Source: Colius striatus
Lineage: Eukaryota; Chordata; Aves; Coliiformes; Coliidae
NCBI RefSeq assembly: GCF_028858725.1
Contig: NC_084771.1
Span: 7,406,915-7,470,914 of the forward strand
Length of the DNA stretch: 64,000 nt
Reading direction: 5' to 3'
Position numbers and translations under genes: made by a program. Each line of letters begins with the position of its first letter. The stretch's first letter is position 1. Positions 1-12,420 of the stretch are shown piece after piece. Under the pieces are notes generated by a model. The model did no database searches and was not told the DNA's origin. It was given only the letters and a program-made list of their open reading frames with translations.

Positions 1-504
1 ATCCTACCTCAGCAGAGACCAAAACTGACTTGCCCAAAGGCATGTAGCTGGTCTGTGGAAAGTAAAAATACCCAAATTCTTCCATTGCAGGGAGCCCAAA
101 GACCATCTCTGGTGATGGTGAGGAAGGGCTCCAGTTTGACCAGACAATAGCAAGGTTTGAATTGAACTGCTTGGTAGTGACAAAGTCTCCTTGCTCTGGG
201 GACTGGGGGAGGAGAGGAAGAATTACCATTCCCACGCAGGAACTACCAGCTTAGTTTTGATAATTCAGCCGTGTTTGTGAGGAGAAAAGGCAAGATGGGA
301 GATTTTACCTCTGCCTTGCTCACTGCAGGGAAGGGGGGAAATCCTCGAGGCTGCCATCACCATACTGCCTACCAGTGCCTGAACACCAGCCTCCTCATGA
401 CAAAGTGCTGCGTGAATGCTCCCCGTTTGGCCTGGGGAAAGAGACGACGTCTCTGCTGGATGTTTCACCCTGTTTCAAACTGTCTGGTTTCAGCCTTTGT
501 CAGG
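1..504. other. Unique sequence, nothing recognised
   Basis: Repeat-free DNA of mixed composition. Short overlapping frames on both strands reach no more than about 83 codons and resemble nothing known. Confidence 0.6.
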
Positions 505-880
505 GGGAGGATACGGCCGTAGGTAGACCATGAATCAGCCCGGCAATGATCGCATTCGGAGTTATTTTGGGACACCAACTGTTTGTATGTCTCACCGCTC
601 CTCGTGTCCAAAAAAGACCCAACAAGGACAGTGGGGAAAAAAATTGCTGTCCCTGAGATGTGATGCAGCTGAAGGTCGGATATGATCTGGTTCGATTTCC
701 TGCGATTCTCTCCCTCGTTGAGCCCGTGTGGATCCCAGGACCATCCGCCAGCGCGCGAACAATGGCCGGTGCATCCATGCCGTGCCAGCACAGGGCCCTA
801 TCAGATCTTGCGAGGACAGAGGGGGCTGGTGGGGCTCCTGCAGCTCCCAGATACGGCTGTGCATTGTCTGCAACGTTTAT
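505..880. promoter_or_regulatory. CpG-retaining, stop-poor block (candidate conserved element)
   Basis: By eye there are about 20 CpG dinucleotides in 370 bp at only moderate GC content, far more than in the flanks. Examples are CCGCCAGCGCGCGAAC near 747-762, GATCGCATTCGG near 549-560 and GTTCGATTTCCTGCGATTC near 690-708. Several frames on both strands stay open across it, the longest 128 codons on the minus strand (500-886), and none gives a recognisable protein. Retained CpG without high GC suggests unmethylated or constrained DNA such as an enhancer. An unrecognised exon is the alternative. Confidence 0.35.
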
Positions 881-3800
881 TTCCATCCAGTTTTGGCAGC
901 CAAGGTCCTTGGGATACTTGGGTGAGGCAACTCCTGTTGTGTTAGACTTCCATTTTCCTTCCTCTTCTTCCTTTTAAACAAAGCTGTTATCACTCCCTGA
1001 TCTGGCTGCTGGAGAGGGTGCAGGGGGGGCTCACGCTGCTTGCCACAGCCCTTCCCTTCCCACACGCTTGGCTCCTCGTCCATCACCTGGGAGCTGTGGC
1101 AGCGAGGCTGCAGAGGCCACTAGGCTGCATTCTTGGAGCACTTTTGGAAAAGCCTGTGCCTTCCCCTGAAAGAGCAAAAAAGAAGAAAATTATCCCAGCC
1201 TAGCAAAGTCCCAGCTAAGACTACACGGGCAACAGAGCTACGGTCCACATGGATTTGAGGTGAGGCAACGGAGGAGGGGAGGGTCTCCAGCCACCAAAGT
1301 GGGGCTGAAACACTATGGCCCAGGGGCACCTGGAAGAAAATTTAACAGGAGCCCTGGGTCACTTCTCCAGCAGGCCAGCTTCCCCAGGAAGGAGCAGCAG
1401 CACATCGCTGGAGGTATTTGAGAACGGCCTTGGCCAAGGCCCAAGGCGAGAAACTTTCCAGACCCCTAATCCAGCATCAGAAGAGCATGAGCTAAATACC
1501 ACTCAGAGAAATGACACTTTCAGGAATGTGCTCTCGCACAGGTAATTGGTGCAGGCAGTTTCTGTGCTTGGCTGTGCCTCTGCCTGCTCCTGGGAGTGAA
1601 GATGCTTGCTAGCTGGAGCAGTCACCAGCACGGTGTACACACACGTGGTTGGAGAACACAGACCAACCCATTTTTTCCATCTTAAACTCCTCAGATGCTT
1701 TCGCTCATCTGGAGCTGCTGTTTTGTTCATCACTCCTCTTCCAGCGTGTTCCCAGAGTGTGCTCAGCCCTTACTAATTAAAGCAAGGGTAAGGAGAGGCA
1801 GTGATCTGTGCATGGAGCAGACATGCAGAAGCATGGATGCTGTGAGTCAGGGAATGCTCCTTGCCAATTCTCCACATATGCTTTTGCACTCACTCATTGT
1901 TTGGCTGCTTTAGTTTTTTCCCCAAGAGTTTGGCAGATGGATGGGAGTCCTCACTGGATGTGCCCACAAGTACATTGAGCCTTAGAAAATCCACTCCATA
2001 CCTTAGTGTGAAAGCTCTTCGGAGGAGAGTAGAGGTGGGAGAGTCTTGTTTCACTAGCGAGAAGGGTGGGGAGAGAACTGGGAGGCAGATGAACAGTTAA
2101 GCGAGAAACTGGTGGTCTGTGTCTGATGCAAGCCACAAAGTCCAGGAAAACCAAAGGTATGTCATGGTTGGAATAAATCCCATTGCCTGTGGTGAGAAGC
2201 TGCAGCAGCTTGTGTCCTGGGAACAGGATAGTGCAGTAGGGAGTGCTGGTATGAGAAGGGCTTTGCACAGGAGTCCCTTGTGCTCCCAAGAAATATCATC
2301 AGTTGAGGAAAAAGATGGTCTTCAGCACCTTCCAGAGCTTCCTGACGTGACCCATCATAGCCTCAGACATCTTTCCTGGTGCCCTGCCTCTGAGAGGCCA
2401 TCTTTGGACTCCCCTGACTCATCCAGTACCAACGTCCACCCCAGCTTCAGCCATGCCCAAGTCATCACACCAGTGAGAGCAGCCTCTGAGCCTCAGCCCC
2501 AAGCTGACACTGCAGCTTTGCTTCCCCAACTGAAGCCTGCACACATTGCTGTCTTGGGAGGTGGCACCCGAGATCACAGACGGGACCAGGGGACTCTTGT
2601 CTCTGGCACAGAGCAGCATTTGTGCTCATGCCCATCTACAAAGTTTGTGCCATGAACTCACCCAGGCAAAGGTGAAGTGAGAGAAAAGAGGCACACAGAG
2701 AGGCAAGCAGCACCCTAAAAGCCCAAAATTATCTCACACAAGGGTCTTCTTTGGGTACCTTGTCTACAAAAGGCATTGCAGCGTAACACAAACCCCCTGC
2801 ACATGATCCTCCGGCGGGCCAACTCTGATGGGGCTTGAAATGCACATGCAGAGAGAAGAATGCAGGCAGATGCAGGAGGCATGACGGATAGAAATGAAGA
2901 CTGAGGCTGGCTGTAACAGAACCGACACCTCAGATCGGATCAACATCTGCTCTAATGCCGAGCATTTCTGCCTCGCAAATGCCTCACGGTCTCCGGCGGG
3001 CACCGGGCTTTGGCAGCGGGGCTGTTCAGCAAGGTTCCCTGTGAGCAGCTGCAGCCAGGCACGGCTCCTGGGTTACATTTGTGGAGAGCTCTGTAAAGTG
3101 TTTTAACGGTTGGGAATAAAAAGGCCCCACTTTCCTCAAAATGAGGGATTCATGGTGATATTAACACTCCCTTATCGCTGTTGTCGCTGCAGAAGCACAT
3201 GCACCTCATCATCCGCAGCTTGCCAGGGAGAGAACAAACCGTCTTCCCACACTTCATTTCAGGAAAGTGCCTGCTCACATTATCTACACGTGCATTAAAC
3301 AGGTGGAGAGAGATGCCAACATACAGATATGGCATTAAACTCAGCCAGAGAGAGGCGGGTGCTGTGCTCAGTTACAAGTGGGTGTGTGAAAGCCCAGCAA
3401 TGTACCTAAATAATATTCCACTGTCACTGGTTTTCTACCCATCCCATTTCTGGTTTCTCACAGTGACCATGGGAAAAAGCTTCAGGCCACCCAACATGCA
3501 AATGCAGCACACAAGGGCAGATAGAAGGATTTCATCCAAGCTGGATGATTTTCTGAAAGTAGGTATGAACCAAGCTGCTGGCTTTTTTTCCAAGCTGCTT
3601 GGAAAAAACACAATCTGGCCCAGGCCCTTGCTCTGCAACTCAACTCAAACCTCAGCTGAAAATGTTTGGTTTGCTCTCGCTTGGAAAGACACATCCAACA
3701 GCTCCTCTCTCGCTGAAGCTTTGTTTTCGTCTCAAATAGCAAGGTGCAATGAGAAAAGCCTTTGTTCTGGCACTGCGGTTTTGGTTCAAGCAGAGCCAGG

Positions 3801-4579
3801 AAGCACAAGAATTCTCAAGGGAAGGGAGACCTTTCAAAGTTTTCCAACCTAATCCTCAAACCAAAGATCTGTGCAATGTGTCTAGCTGAGCTGCCTGAAA
3901 GGCTCGAAATTCACAAACCTCGTGAGGCTCATCGCCAGCTCTTCCAAAGCTGCGCCTGATGCCCCATGAGAAGTGGCACTGATGACCACCTCCTGACCCA
4001 GGAATATGGCATCCCTCCACTGGCTCCATTTGAGCCACAGCAGACGCTCTCTTCATAGTCATTACGACTTTATAAACACCACAGAAATGCCAGAACATGC
4101 ATCCAACTGCAGCAAATAAATCAACATTGGCCAAGCTCGCTGCAGCCCTGCACATGAGCTGCTCCCGCACGGATGGAGCATGAAACAGGGGTCGGCTGAG
4201 GGCTGTGAATTTCAGTATGGATGCAAAACTGTTGGCCACAGCTACCAAAGGAAGAAATTTCAGGGACTCTTACCACAACTTGACATACAAACAAGGCCAA
4301 AAAAACCCCTTAACCACACAGTTTGCCCTGGAACATGCAGCGTTTAGCCATGAGGATGAATACTTTGGTACAAAAGGCAAACCCCACATCTCCAAGAAGG
4401 AATCAAATGATCCTATGAAATGAGCCCCATGCAGACTTGGCTGCCTCCTTCCCAAAGAGGTCAGTAATTGCATGTGGCTCTAGCATGCATGCCTGGGAGT
4501 TTGGGAGGTCTGGCAGCAGTGTGGCTCTTCTGGCAACACCTCGGTGCCGAGCTACAGGGGCCAGAAGAGACAAGACTGC
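881..4579. other. Unique sequence without recognised gene
   Basis: No interspersed repeat is seen. The longest frame is 223 codons on the plus strand (3181-3852), followed by 178 codons at 2119-2655. Neither has a recognisable domain, and opposite-strand frames overlap both. A small CpG cluster lies near 2925-3025 (about nine CpGs, including CTCCGGCGGGCACCGGGC). Confidence 0.6.
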
Positions 4580-4672
4580 AAATGACAGGGTTTGGTGGTG
4601 GCCATGGCAGTGCTGGGTTAACGGTTGGACTTGAAGGTCTTTTCCAACCTCAACGATTCTGAGATCCCAAAC
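4580..4672 (+). repeat. CR1 LINE 3'-end fragment
   Basis: This is a short 3' terminal piece of a CR1 non-LTR retrotransposon in the plus orientation. It contains the string GGGTTAACGGTTGGACTTG followed by GGTCTTTTCCAACCT and CAACGATTCTGA, which is the classic end of avian CR1 copies. A few bases are missing between GGACTTG and AAGGTCT compared with the usual form. The 5' end is truncated, as is normal for CR1. No target-site duplication was recognised, which fits this family. Confidence 0.85.
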
Positions 4673-7600
4673 GTCCCAGCACGTCCCAGTCCCCACTCCC
4701 TTCTCATGTCATCTGCCAAGGGACACTCAGGCTCTCACTGCACAGATTACCCTGCGTGACCTCAGCATCCAAACTTAGCTACACAAGGCTGATAGAAATT
4801 CAGCTCCCTGCTCAGAGGCTATCACACAGCTGCCATCTGCCTGCTCCCCACTCCTCCCAGCCCCAGCCACAGCCCAGCAGCTTCTCCTTCCCAGCACACG
4901 AATGCCAACAGGTTCCTGCCTCTGCCAGGGAACTCTCTGTTGTCAGCTGTAAACAGTAAACCACAGTACTTGTCAGTGCAAAGTGAGCAGAAATGCTCTT
5001 TAAAGCCAAGAAAAAGCTCAAACTGCACAGAATTTTCTGCACTGGCTTAGGTGTCTATATCCCAAAGCAGGAAGGGTTTCTATTTGCCTTCTGAAAGCTG
5101 GAAAAAGTGGGAGAACCACCCACTGGGCATCACCAGAGGCCTACAGGGGCCCTGGGCACAATGTTTGCCCTATGAGGTTGAGTCTGACTTGTCTTCAAAA
5201 GCATCTTGGCTGCATGGAGTGATACAAAGACACTGCTCAGCAAAGTCCGTTCTGTCCCGAGAGCCTGCACCCTGCCCGTGCACATTTCACTGCTCATATG
5301 GGTCTCTGGGTCTCTCTGGAAAATGCACAAACCATCTCAAACCAAATCAGTTTCAAAAAATCCCTACCTAGGGAAAGGCAAAAGCCTTGGGAAGGGGTGA
5401 GCAGGATGGCAGCCCCCCTGCCCCAGAGAGGACCTGGTGAGCCTGCTCCATCTGCAATTCCTACACAGGAATGAAAAAAACAGGAGAAAGAAAATGACTA
5501 AGAATGTGGGATACAGAAACAAGGCTGTTTCTAAACAGGATGCTTTTAAAGCCTTCCAGGAGGCATGTGCTGGTTCTTTAATCCCCATCAGTTCATTTAT
5601 ACCTAGTAACTTTTTACTGCTACCCTATTACATCAGGCCCTATAGGGACAGAAGGTGGTGGTGGGAGAAACTCAGGAAGTTGGGTATTTCAGGGAGATGG
5701 AGTGGATGAGTTATGTAGATCCTCTCTGTCACCAGCTCTACCAGAGTTCAGCTTTGAATAAAACACTCAGATGCTTAAATACTTCTCCAAACTTGTACAA
5801 CTCCTCAAGCCAACGAAACTAGCTGGAAATTGAGCAGTGGGAGCTTGCTGGAGATCTCCTCTCCCTTCTGCTTCCAGTCAGGAGTACCAACAGATGAGCT
5901 GGTCTAATCAAGAGCAAGCACTGGGCAAAACGGTGAGAGAGACCTTCCTCAGCTGCCCAAAGGTTTCTCACTGCTTTGTTTTGCAATTGGGCACCTCTGG
6001 GGGTTCAGCAGAGGTTTTGTGTTATCTGCTGCCCAGCATGGCAGCTTTCTATGTCTGAGAGCAATCCTTTAGAGCCTCTGCTCTGCCCTTCTGCCCCAGG
6101 GACTGTGCACACTAACAGAGCCAGAGTCACATTCAGCCAAACCTCTGGCACAATCAAAGAGTAAGAGGGAGTCACAAATGTTTTTAATGCTATACACACA
6201 CTAGAGTTAGGAAACAAATTCCACCAACAAGTGTATTGAGGGCTGTTGATGGGACTAACGTGGCGTGGAGTGCTGGTCTCGGCTCAGCAGCCTCCACCTC
6301 TACCTTGGGCACAGCACGCTGAAGGAGGAAAAGTCCTGTGAAATGCAATTCTGTTTGTCTTTTGTTTGAGTAGCTGGTGTGATCAGGCCAGGTTCAGTGC
6401 AGGCAGAAGTCAGACAGGAGTCTATTAGCAATATTTACTTCTAAAGATCTTTGGGAAGCAGGTCCCAGACATGTTGGAGGGGTCAAGCCCTCTCAGCCCA
6501 CGGGAGGATCACGTGCAGAATGTCCCTTCCAAAAATGGGTCAAATTCACATCAGTGGCAATTTCCAGGATGTTTATTAATTTACCTAAATGCATCAATGC
6601 TCAAAACCTGCCTGCCCCCATTCCTGCACCTCACAAGGAAGAGCTGTGGCTAAGGATCAACCCTGAAGCAGTGTCCTGGAGAAAGGACAGCTGGGACACT
6701 AAACCCCCGGCTGCTGAGAAAGTGGGAATGGTCTTGGGTACAGAAATAAACACAATTTTACTACAGGAGAAAAAAAAAAAGAGGATTGTATAGGAAAAGC
6801 CAGAGAGAATGGAGAGAGAAAAAGGGATGGGATAAAGCTGGAAAGACAAAGACAAAGAGGATGAAAAACTCAGAGGCTGAGCCTCTTGCAGGGAGCGGCT
6901 TTTCCCCCAAGCCCAGCAGTGCTCACTGCTCAGACAGCTCCTTCCCCCTTGCAGAGAAGCAGGAATGCCTTTTCCCACTAGCACCATTTTGTTCTTGCTC
7001 TGGTTTTTCCTCGCCTGCTTTGTTCTTTCTCCTTACAAGCTCTCGCTGAGGGTAAGCGCTAATTCTTTCCAGGTGCGGGTGTCTCGCCATCCCGCCGTTC
7101 CCGTGCCGCTCCCCGGCTCCCCCTCGCCTTCCTCCAGGCAGCCTCTGCTCCTCCTCCCCACAGGATGATGCCCCAGGAGCCCTCAGAACGGCCACCTACT
7201 GCCAGCCCTGACAAAATCAGACCTACACATTGCCTTGGGGTGCAACACTCAGCTGTGCTGGGATTGCTTTCCCATGAAGAGGTTTTGTGTTCAGAGAGAG
7301 CACCTTCCCCACCTGCTGCAAAGAGCACACCGCAGCCCCAATGCCATGGCCTCTGGCTGTCAGCTGGAACATGCTGCTGGCCACAGAGATACAAAGCCTG
7401 TTGGGTTTTACTTACAGCCTGGAAGCAGCATGGACCCTTTCCCTTCAGCACAGGTGAAGCCCAGTGCCGGGGGCAGCTTGGCAGATTCAGTGGGGGGATT
7501 TCTGAGAAACTCATCCAACAGCAAAGCTCCCAACGTGCTGCAAAACTGGGCTGGAGATCTCATGATCCAGGTGGGAGCTTTGGGGTTTCTGGACAAAGCT

Positions 7601-8387
7601 TGGAAGAAGCAGCAAATTGATGTCAGGCCAGGAAATCACATCAATTTCAGTTAAATGCTTCAGCGTCTCAGTAAGAGTGTTTTTTGAGGGCAAGGAACGG
7701 TTCTTCAGGGTGTGGGCAGCAGTTCAGGACACTCACAAAAGGGTTCACATGAATCTAATAAGAAGGAGTCAAAGTCAAATCACAATAGGTGGTCCATGAC
7801 ACAAAACCTGTGGAACCAACAGGTAGGTGGCACATGGACTCTCTTCCCACCAGCCCAGGAGGGCTCAGCAAAGCCCACTGGTGTAAGGGGCAGGTTGAGA
7901 AGGCTGCACAATCCCAGCAGAGCCTCCTCCCATTGCTGTATCTGAACACTTGGAAAGGAAGCACAAAAAAAAGACCACTTAAACAACTCATCGGCTGAGC
8001 AGCTGACAAAGCCAGGCAAGAGCTCTGCCAGCAAGTTGGGGTCTTAATGTGTTTGCAATTCATCAGCCTCCTGCATAGCTCCTCACAGGCCGTCGGGGCC
8101 AGATTCAAAGGTGAAATACCTGCATCTGCTCCCATCATGTCTGAGGCTCAGGGCAAACATTTCTGCTTCTCGGCATGTAAGATGAATAGTCCCGTGATCC
8201 AGGGAAGCCTGTCAGTGCAACGGCAGCTTCGCTTTATGATGTGTGAGCGTGGGTCCCAGTGCACAGGTCCAGAACTGGGGGAACAGGGAGCAGAGCCTCC
8301 TTCCAAAGCAGATGACCCTTTGGCTGTTTGCTTTATTCACCTCTCCAACAGACAGACATAGTGCTCTGGGGGACTCGGACAAAGAGC
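4673..8387. other. Unique sequence without recognised gene
   Basis: Mixed sequence with an A11 run at 6770-6780 inside a purine-rich stretch (6768-6870) and a small CpG cluster at 7048-7130. The cluster contains both a GGGTAAGC donor-like and a TTCTTTCCAG acceptor-like string about 25 bp apart, too close to define an intron. The longest frames, about 151 codons on each strand near 7.1-7.6 kb, overlap each other and are not recognised. Confidence 0.6.
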
Positions 8388-8625
8388 CATAGAATCATAG
8401 AATCATAAAATCACAGAACAGCAGGATCTAGAAGGGCTCTCCAGAGCTCCTCCAGCCCCAGCCCCTGCCAAAGTAGGTTCCCCTTGCTCAGGGGGCACAG
8501 GAATGTGTCCAGGTGGGTTTGGAAACCTCCCAAGAAGGAGCCTCCACACCCTCCCTGGGCAGCCTGGGCCAGGGCTCCCTAACCTCAGCAACAAAGGAGT
8601 TTCTCCTTGTACTTAAGTGGCCATG
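8388..8625 (-). repeat. CR1 LINE 3'-end fragment
   Basis: A CR1 copy in the minus orientation. It begins on the plus strand with the reverse complement of the CR1 tail (CATAGAATCATAGAATC) and continues through the 3' untranslated region, with GCAGGTTCCCC-like, GGTGGGTTTGGAAACCTCC and CCTGGGCAGCCTGGGCCAGG segments. It matches the 3' part of the larger copy at 60590-61010 closely enough that both give nearly the same meaningless translation. This suggests one fairly young subfamily. It is truncated at the 5' end near 8625. Confidence 0.92.
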
Positions 8626-8904
8626 ATAGAGAGGAGCACGTGAATATCCTGGATGCCTCCATAACAATTGCTGGACTTTTGCAATAGTCTCTCTCAGCTC
8701 TTGAGGACACTTTCAAGGTGCACAAATGACGGTCCAGCCACGGGCGCTGCTCCTTGGTAGCATCCCAGAGCTCTGTAGAACACCTGGGGCATCCTTTTCA
8801 CTCATCCCCCCAACTCCAGCATACCAGACCCTGTGGCCCCACAGCCCCTACACCTCTCCCCCAGCCTCCTGGCAGCTGCCTGGTTCCTGACTGAACACAG
8901 GCAG

Positions 8905-9080
8905 CCAGTTGAAGCCATTTATTAATTAACTTTACATCAACAGCAGCAGCACTTTGTGCAATTACACAACAGCGTTGCATATTACTAAGTTGTAACGATG
9001 ATGTTGATGCAGGCTTGTGACTGGGAACAATGGCAATAATTTTGGAGACTGTTGTTGTTGTTTTAACTGGTGTCTGTGCT
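8905..9080. promoter_or_regulatory. AT-rich candidate regulatory block
   Basis: Contains TTAATTAA at 8922-8929 (homeodomain-like), GTGCAATTACAC near 8957-8968 and GTTGCATATTAC near 8974-8985 (POU-like). CATCAAC and GTTGATG lie in inverted orientation on either side. A short (GTT)n run follows near 9050. No open frame of interest is present. Conservation is inferred from composition only. Confidence 0.25.
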
Positions 9081-9934
9081 GAAACCCCCCAGCCCCAGAC
9101 TCCTTGGCACGAGGTGCTGCTGGTACCAGCACAGCTGCCTGTAGGAAAATCCCCAGATAAGAGGATTCCTTCCAGGCAAGTCAGCCTACCCAGGGGGCTG
9201 GTAGCTCTAGGCCAGGGAGCTCTAAGGGGCTTTTTCCTCTGGAAACACTTTTCATTCCCCCTGGTGCTGAAGAATTACATGATAAAAAACCACTTTTGCA
9301 TCCTCCAGGATTGTGCAGGGAGGAACACAGGGTAACTGTCCCTAGTCCAAAGGGCAAAGTGTGACCAGATCTGGAAACAAGTTACAGGAGCCACTAACAT
9401 AGGAGCTTGACGGGGTCAGACACCTTTTTGTGCCTTCACAGTGCTGCTGGCATAACCCCCGCTGTGTACAAAGCAGAATCTGATGTGAGGATCAGCAGCA
9501 AGGAAATACTGGCTGCAGGTGAATCGTTGAGAGTGCTGAGAGCTGCGTCCCCAGTGCACTGCATGTCAGCAGCCAAAACCCTGAGCCCATGGAAACACAG
9601 GCTGAGGGAGGAAATCCCACCTGTACAGAGCAATCTCCTTGGCTGCCAACTAACCATGCTTGAGGAAGGCATCCGTTGGCATGCCATGAGCAGACATTGA
9701 GGCCAGCAGGGACTCCCTGCATCCCAGCCCCTGGGCACTGGGATCCCTCCCACACCAGGAGATGTGAGGGATTGCCTTTCCCTGCTGCTCTCCAACCAGA
9801 GTCATTTCTCTAGTTGCTGCCCCCAGTTTCCCAGGGCTTCAAAAGGAGAGGTGAAGATAAGAGATGAGAGAAGGAGAAACAGACAGGGCAATCCTGAGGA
9901 AATAAGGTTACTGGAAGCAGCGAGACAGGCTTCC

Positions 9935-10112
9935 TTCACACGCCTGTTTTCCATTTCCTCCCCCTCCTCCAAAATTATCACTGAGATTTCCCCCCACCTT
10001 CTTTGCTGCCCAATATTTAATTGAAAACGCAGGTCTGTAGCCCAGAGAGGTGTTATTTTCGGCACACGAAATAGAGATATCTGCAAGCAGCTGTCAATCC
10101 CAGTGACCTGAG
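9935..10112. promoter_or_regulatory. Candidate regulatory block with GATA and MEIS/PBX-like motifs
   Basis: AT-leaning sequence with CCAATATTTAATTG near 10010-10023, AGAGATATCTGC near 10073-10084 (a GATA palindrome) and AGCTGTCAATCC near 10089-10100 (MEIS/PBX-like). It is followed by the pyrimidine tract at 10131. No gene is seen. Confidence 0.22.
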
Positions 10113-10130
10113 CTTCTGTGCAGGCTGCAT

Positions 10131-10189
10131 CGCCCTTTTTTTTCCTCTCTTTCCTTTCCTTTTTTTTCTTCACTTTCTTTTTTCCTCCA
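10131..10189 (+). repeat. Long polypyrimidine tract ending in CAG
   Basis: About 58 bases, nearly all T and C, end in TTTCCTCCAG. It resembles a very strong 3' splice site. All the frames I checked after it reach a stop quickly, so I treat it as low-complexity DNA. A noncoding exon running to the CAG|GTAGGT at 10481-10488 remains possible. Confidence 0.75.
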
Positions 10190-11689
10190 GCTGAGTTACT
10201 GTTTCATTGCTCTCCGCTGGGACTCTGACAAGAGCTGAGTTTCTCGCAGATGACACAGAATAATTGAGATGTCCTTCTGCTGACCTTCAGTCCCTGCCAG
10301 CACTTGTTTCCCTTCTGGCGATCGGGGCGAACGACAGCAGAGTGGTACACGCAAAGCTCTGTGCCCACCCAGCCCCACACAGGCACACACGTGGGGAGGG
10401 ACATCCCCTTCCTGGGGGGTAAAACCCAAAATGTGTCAGGGGAAAATAACCCCCCGGGCACTCAATGGTACCCAGCTGTGCAGGTAGGTGAACCACACCA
10501 GTGTCACCCAGTCTGGCACATGCTGCCACGTCAGGATATCTGCAAGGCAGGTGTGTGCCAGTGCCAGGATACATGCAAACAGAGCTGCAGGGACATCTTC
10601 CCACTGTAAGCACGAGTAGGGAGACCCAGTCCCACAGGAAGCAGCTCAAAGACCTTGTTGGTGCAGGTGCTGGGAAGGGATGGAGAGAGGGATGCTGAGA
10701 GGATGCTCCATCCCTGCAGAGACACCACTGGCCCCAGCAAGGTCCCTGGCTGTAGGAAGGCAGAGCCTGCATCTATATTGTACCTCACCTGGCTTTCCAA
10801 GGCTGGAGCCTCGTGTCTGGTTGAGATGGAAACACAGCAGCCTCTGCTCCAGAACAGGAGAGCGTGGTGCCTCCTCACCATGTAGGCTCAACTCCCGGAA
10901 CTCCTGGTGTCAAAAGTTATATTGAACCAAAGATGGAGTAATTATTTCTTCCATGGCCACAGTATTTGTACAAGAATCTCACAGAAACATGGCATCAGCC
11001 TGACATTTCCCTCGTTTCCACAGGGGCTGCAGAAAATGAGTCCAAAGTGCAGGCAATAACCTTTCCGCGTGAGCGGGGCCCATTAGTGCGGCACAGGCTG
11101 GGGGCTTTTAGACGGAGGAAGGAAGAGGAGATAGAGGCACTGGTTTAGATTATGAAAACATTTTAAAGAGACAGTGATATAAGCAAAGAGGGTTGTTGGT
11201 TGTTGTTATCACAGTGCCTAGAGATAAGCCATGAGTGGGGACAGGGCTTCAAAACAAATGCAACGAGAGACAGACCCCGTCATGAAGAAGTTTATAGTGT
11301 GAATAAACAGAGTGGTCAAGGGCTGGAGGAATGGAGATAAGGCTGGACAGAGAGCAGGGAGCAGCAGCAGCGGCTGTGGGGCAGGAGCATGGGGCAGTAG
11401 GGCAGCTCCCCCCTACTCCTACGCAGGGGCCGTGTGCCCAGCATCACCCCACAAGCCAGGATGTACTTTCCCTCAAGGTGTTTGGGAGCAGAGGGAGGAA
11501 GGGCTCACCTCCTCCAACTCAGAGGAGAGCCGCCTGGTTGGCCATCTCTTTAAATCTCAGCTCAAATTCAGGCAGATTCCTCAGTGTTCATTCAAAACAA
11601 AAACAAATTCATTTTGCAAAACAGGATGACTAAAGGTTTTGACTTTTTCAGGGTTGTTTTCCACGCCCCCCCTCTTAATTTTTTTTCCA
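10190..11689. other. Unique sequence without recognised gene
   Basis: GC-rich near 10.3-10.9 kb with overlapping frames of up to 161 codons, none recognisable. The part at 11.03-11.19 kb (TTTCCGCGTGAGCGGGGCCC and following AT-rich sequence) has a mild enhancer-like look. No repeats were found. Confidence 0.55.
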
Positions 11690-12420
11690 GTCTACTCTAT
11701 TCATCCAATTTGGCACTAATTCCCCATCAGTTTTGATTGTCCCCAAAGCAGCATTTCTGGTAAATAACCTATTGTCCACCCCTTTCTCCCCAGTGCTAGC
11801 TATGCCAACTTCCATTGTGCTGACAATTGATTCCAGGTGGTTTCTGTCGGGGCTTTTTTTTTTCCCCCAGCATATGAAAATGCCTATACAAAATTAATCG
11901 TGGGGACTGGGGCGATGAAACCACCTCTCAGAAACACACCGGACAGCCGGAGCCAAGCACGGTCCCAGGCGTGCTGAGGAGGAGGACAGAGAGATGGGAA
12001 CCTTCCGAAACAAATTAGCTCCTAAACAAACTACAAGAGATTGACAAGTGCTGCTCGTAACTGTTAAAATCGACTCTGAGCTGGAGACTGAAGCACAATG
12101 GAAAGACACTTCCAGAAACCCACTCCCCCTGCCTAATCCTGGGCGCAGGAATCCACAGAGGGGCTGCCTCCAGTTGGGAACAGTCACAATTCATGTTAAA
12201 AGCAATATCACTTAATAACTTTCTGATCGTAAATGCAGGTGCTGTACCTGAGTGGAGCTGAAAAACCCAAGGCAGGGGAAACACTTCGGCCAGTCAAATT
12301 AATGACTCGGACTCTTAAACCAGTGACTTTTAATTCCACTTGTGCACTGGGTCTGGCCCTGAGATATTTCAAAGGATGTTTGTAATGGTTTAAAGGCATT
12401 ACAAGGTGCTGTGAGTTAAA
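11690..12420. promoter_or_regulatory. Extended candidate conserved non-coding region
   Basis: About 730 bp of repeat-free, AT-leaning sequence with many homeodomain-type cores and scattered CpGs (AAAATTAATCGTGGGG near 11890, CTTCCGAAACAAATTAGC near 12003, AAATTAATGACTCGG near 12297). Two acceptor-like tracts, ending TTTTCCAG near 11690 and CCCCCAG near 11871, are also present. Open frames do not exceed about 97 codons. Enhancer-like DNA is the best guess. Conservation was not measured. Confidence 0.28.

Noticed and set aside
3181..3852. 223-codon plus-strand open frame
   Set aside because: No recognisable domain, no clear start or splice context and overlapping frames on the other strand. 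Frames of this length occur about eight times across the window, so it is treated as chance.
7045..7080. Donor-like GGGTAAGC and acceptor-like TTCTTTCCAG close together
   Set aside because: They would define an intron of about 25 bp, too short for vertebrate splicing.
10131..10488. Possible exon after the strong acceptor-like tract, ending at CAG|GTAGGT
   Set aside because: The frames checked after the acceptor are quickly closed, so it cannot be an ordinary internal coding exon. A noncoding exon cannot be excluded but has no positive support.
11640..11875. Two more acceptor-like tracts (ending TTTTCCAG near 11690 and CCCCCAG near 11871)
   Set aside because: No matching donor with an open frame follows. 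Such tracts are common in T-rich DNA.
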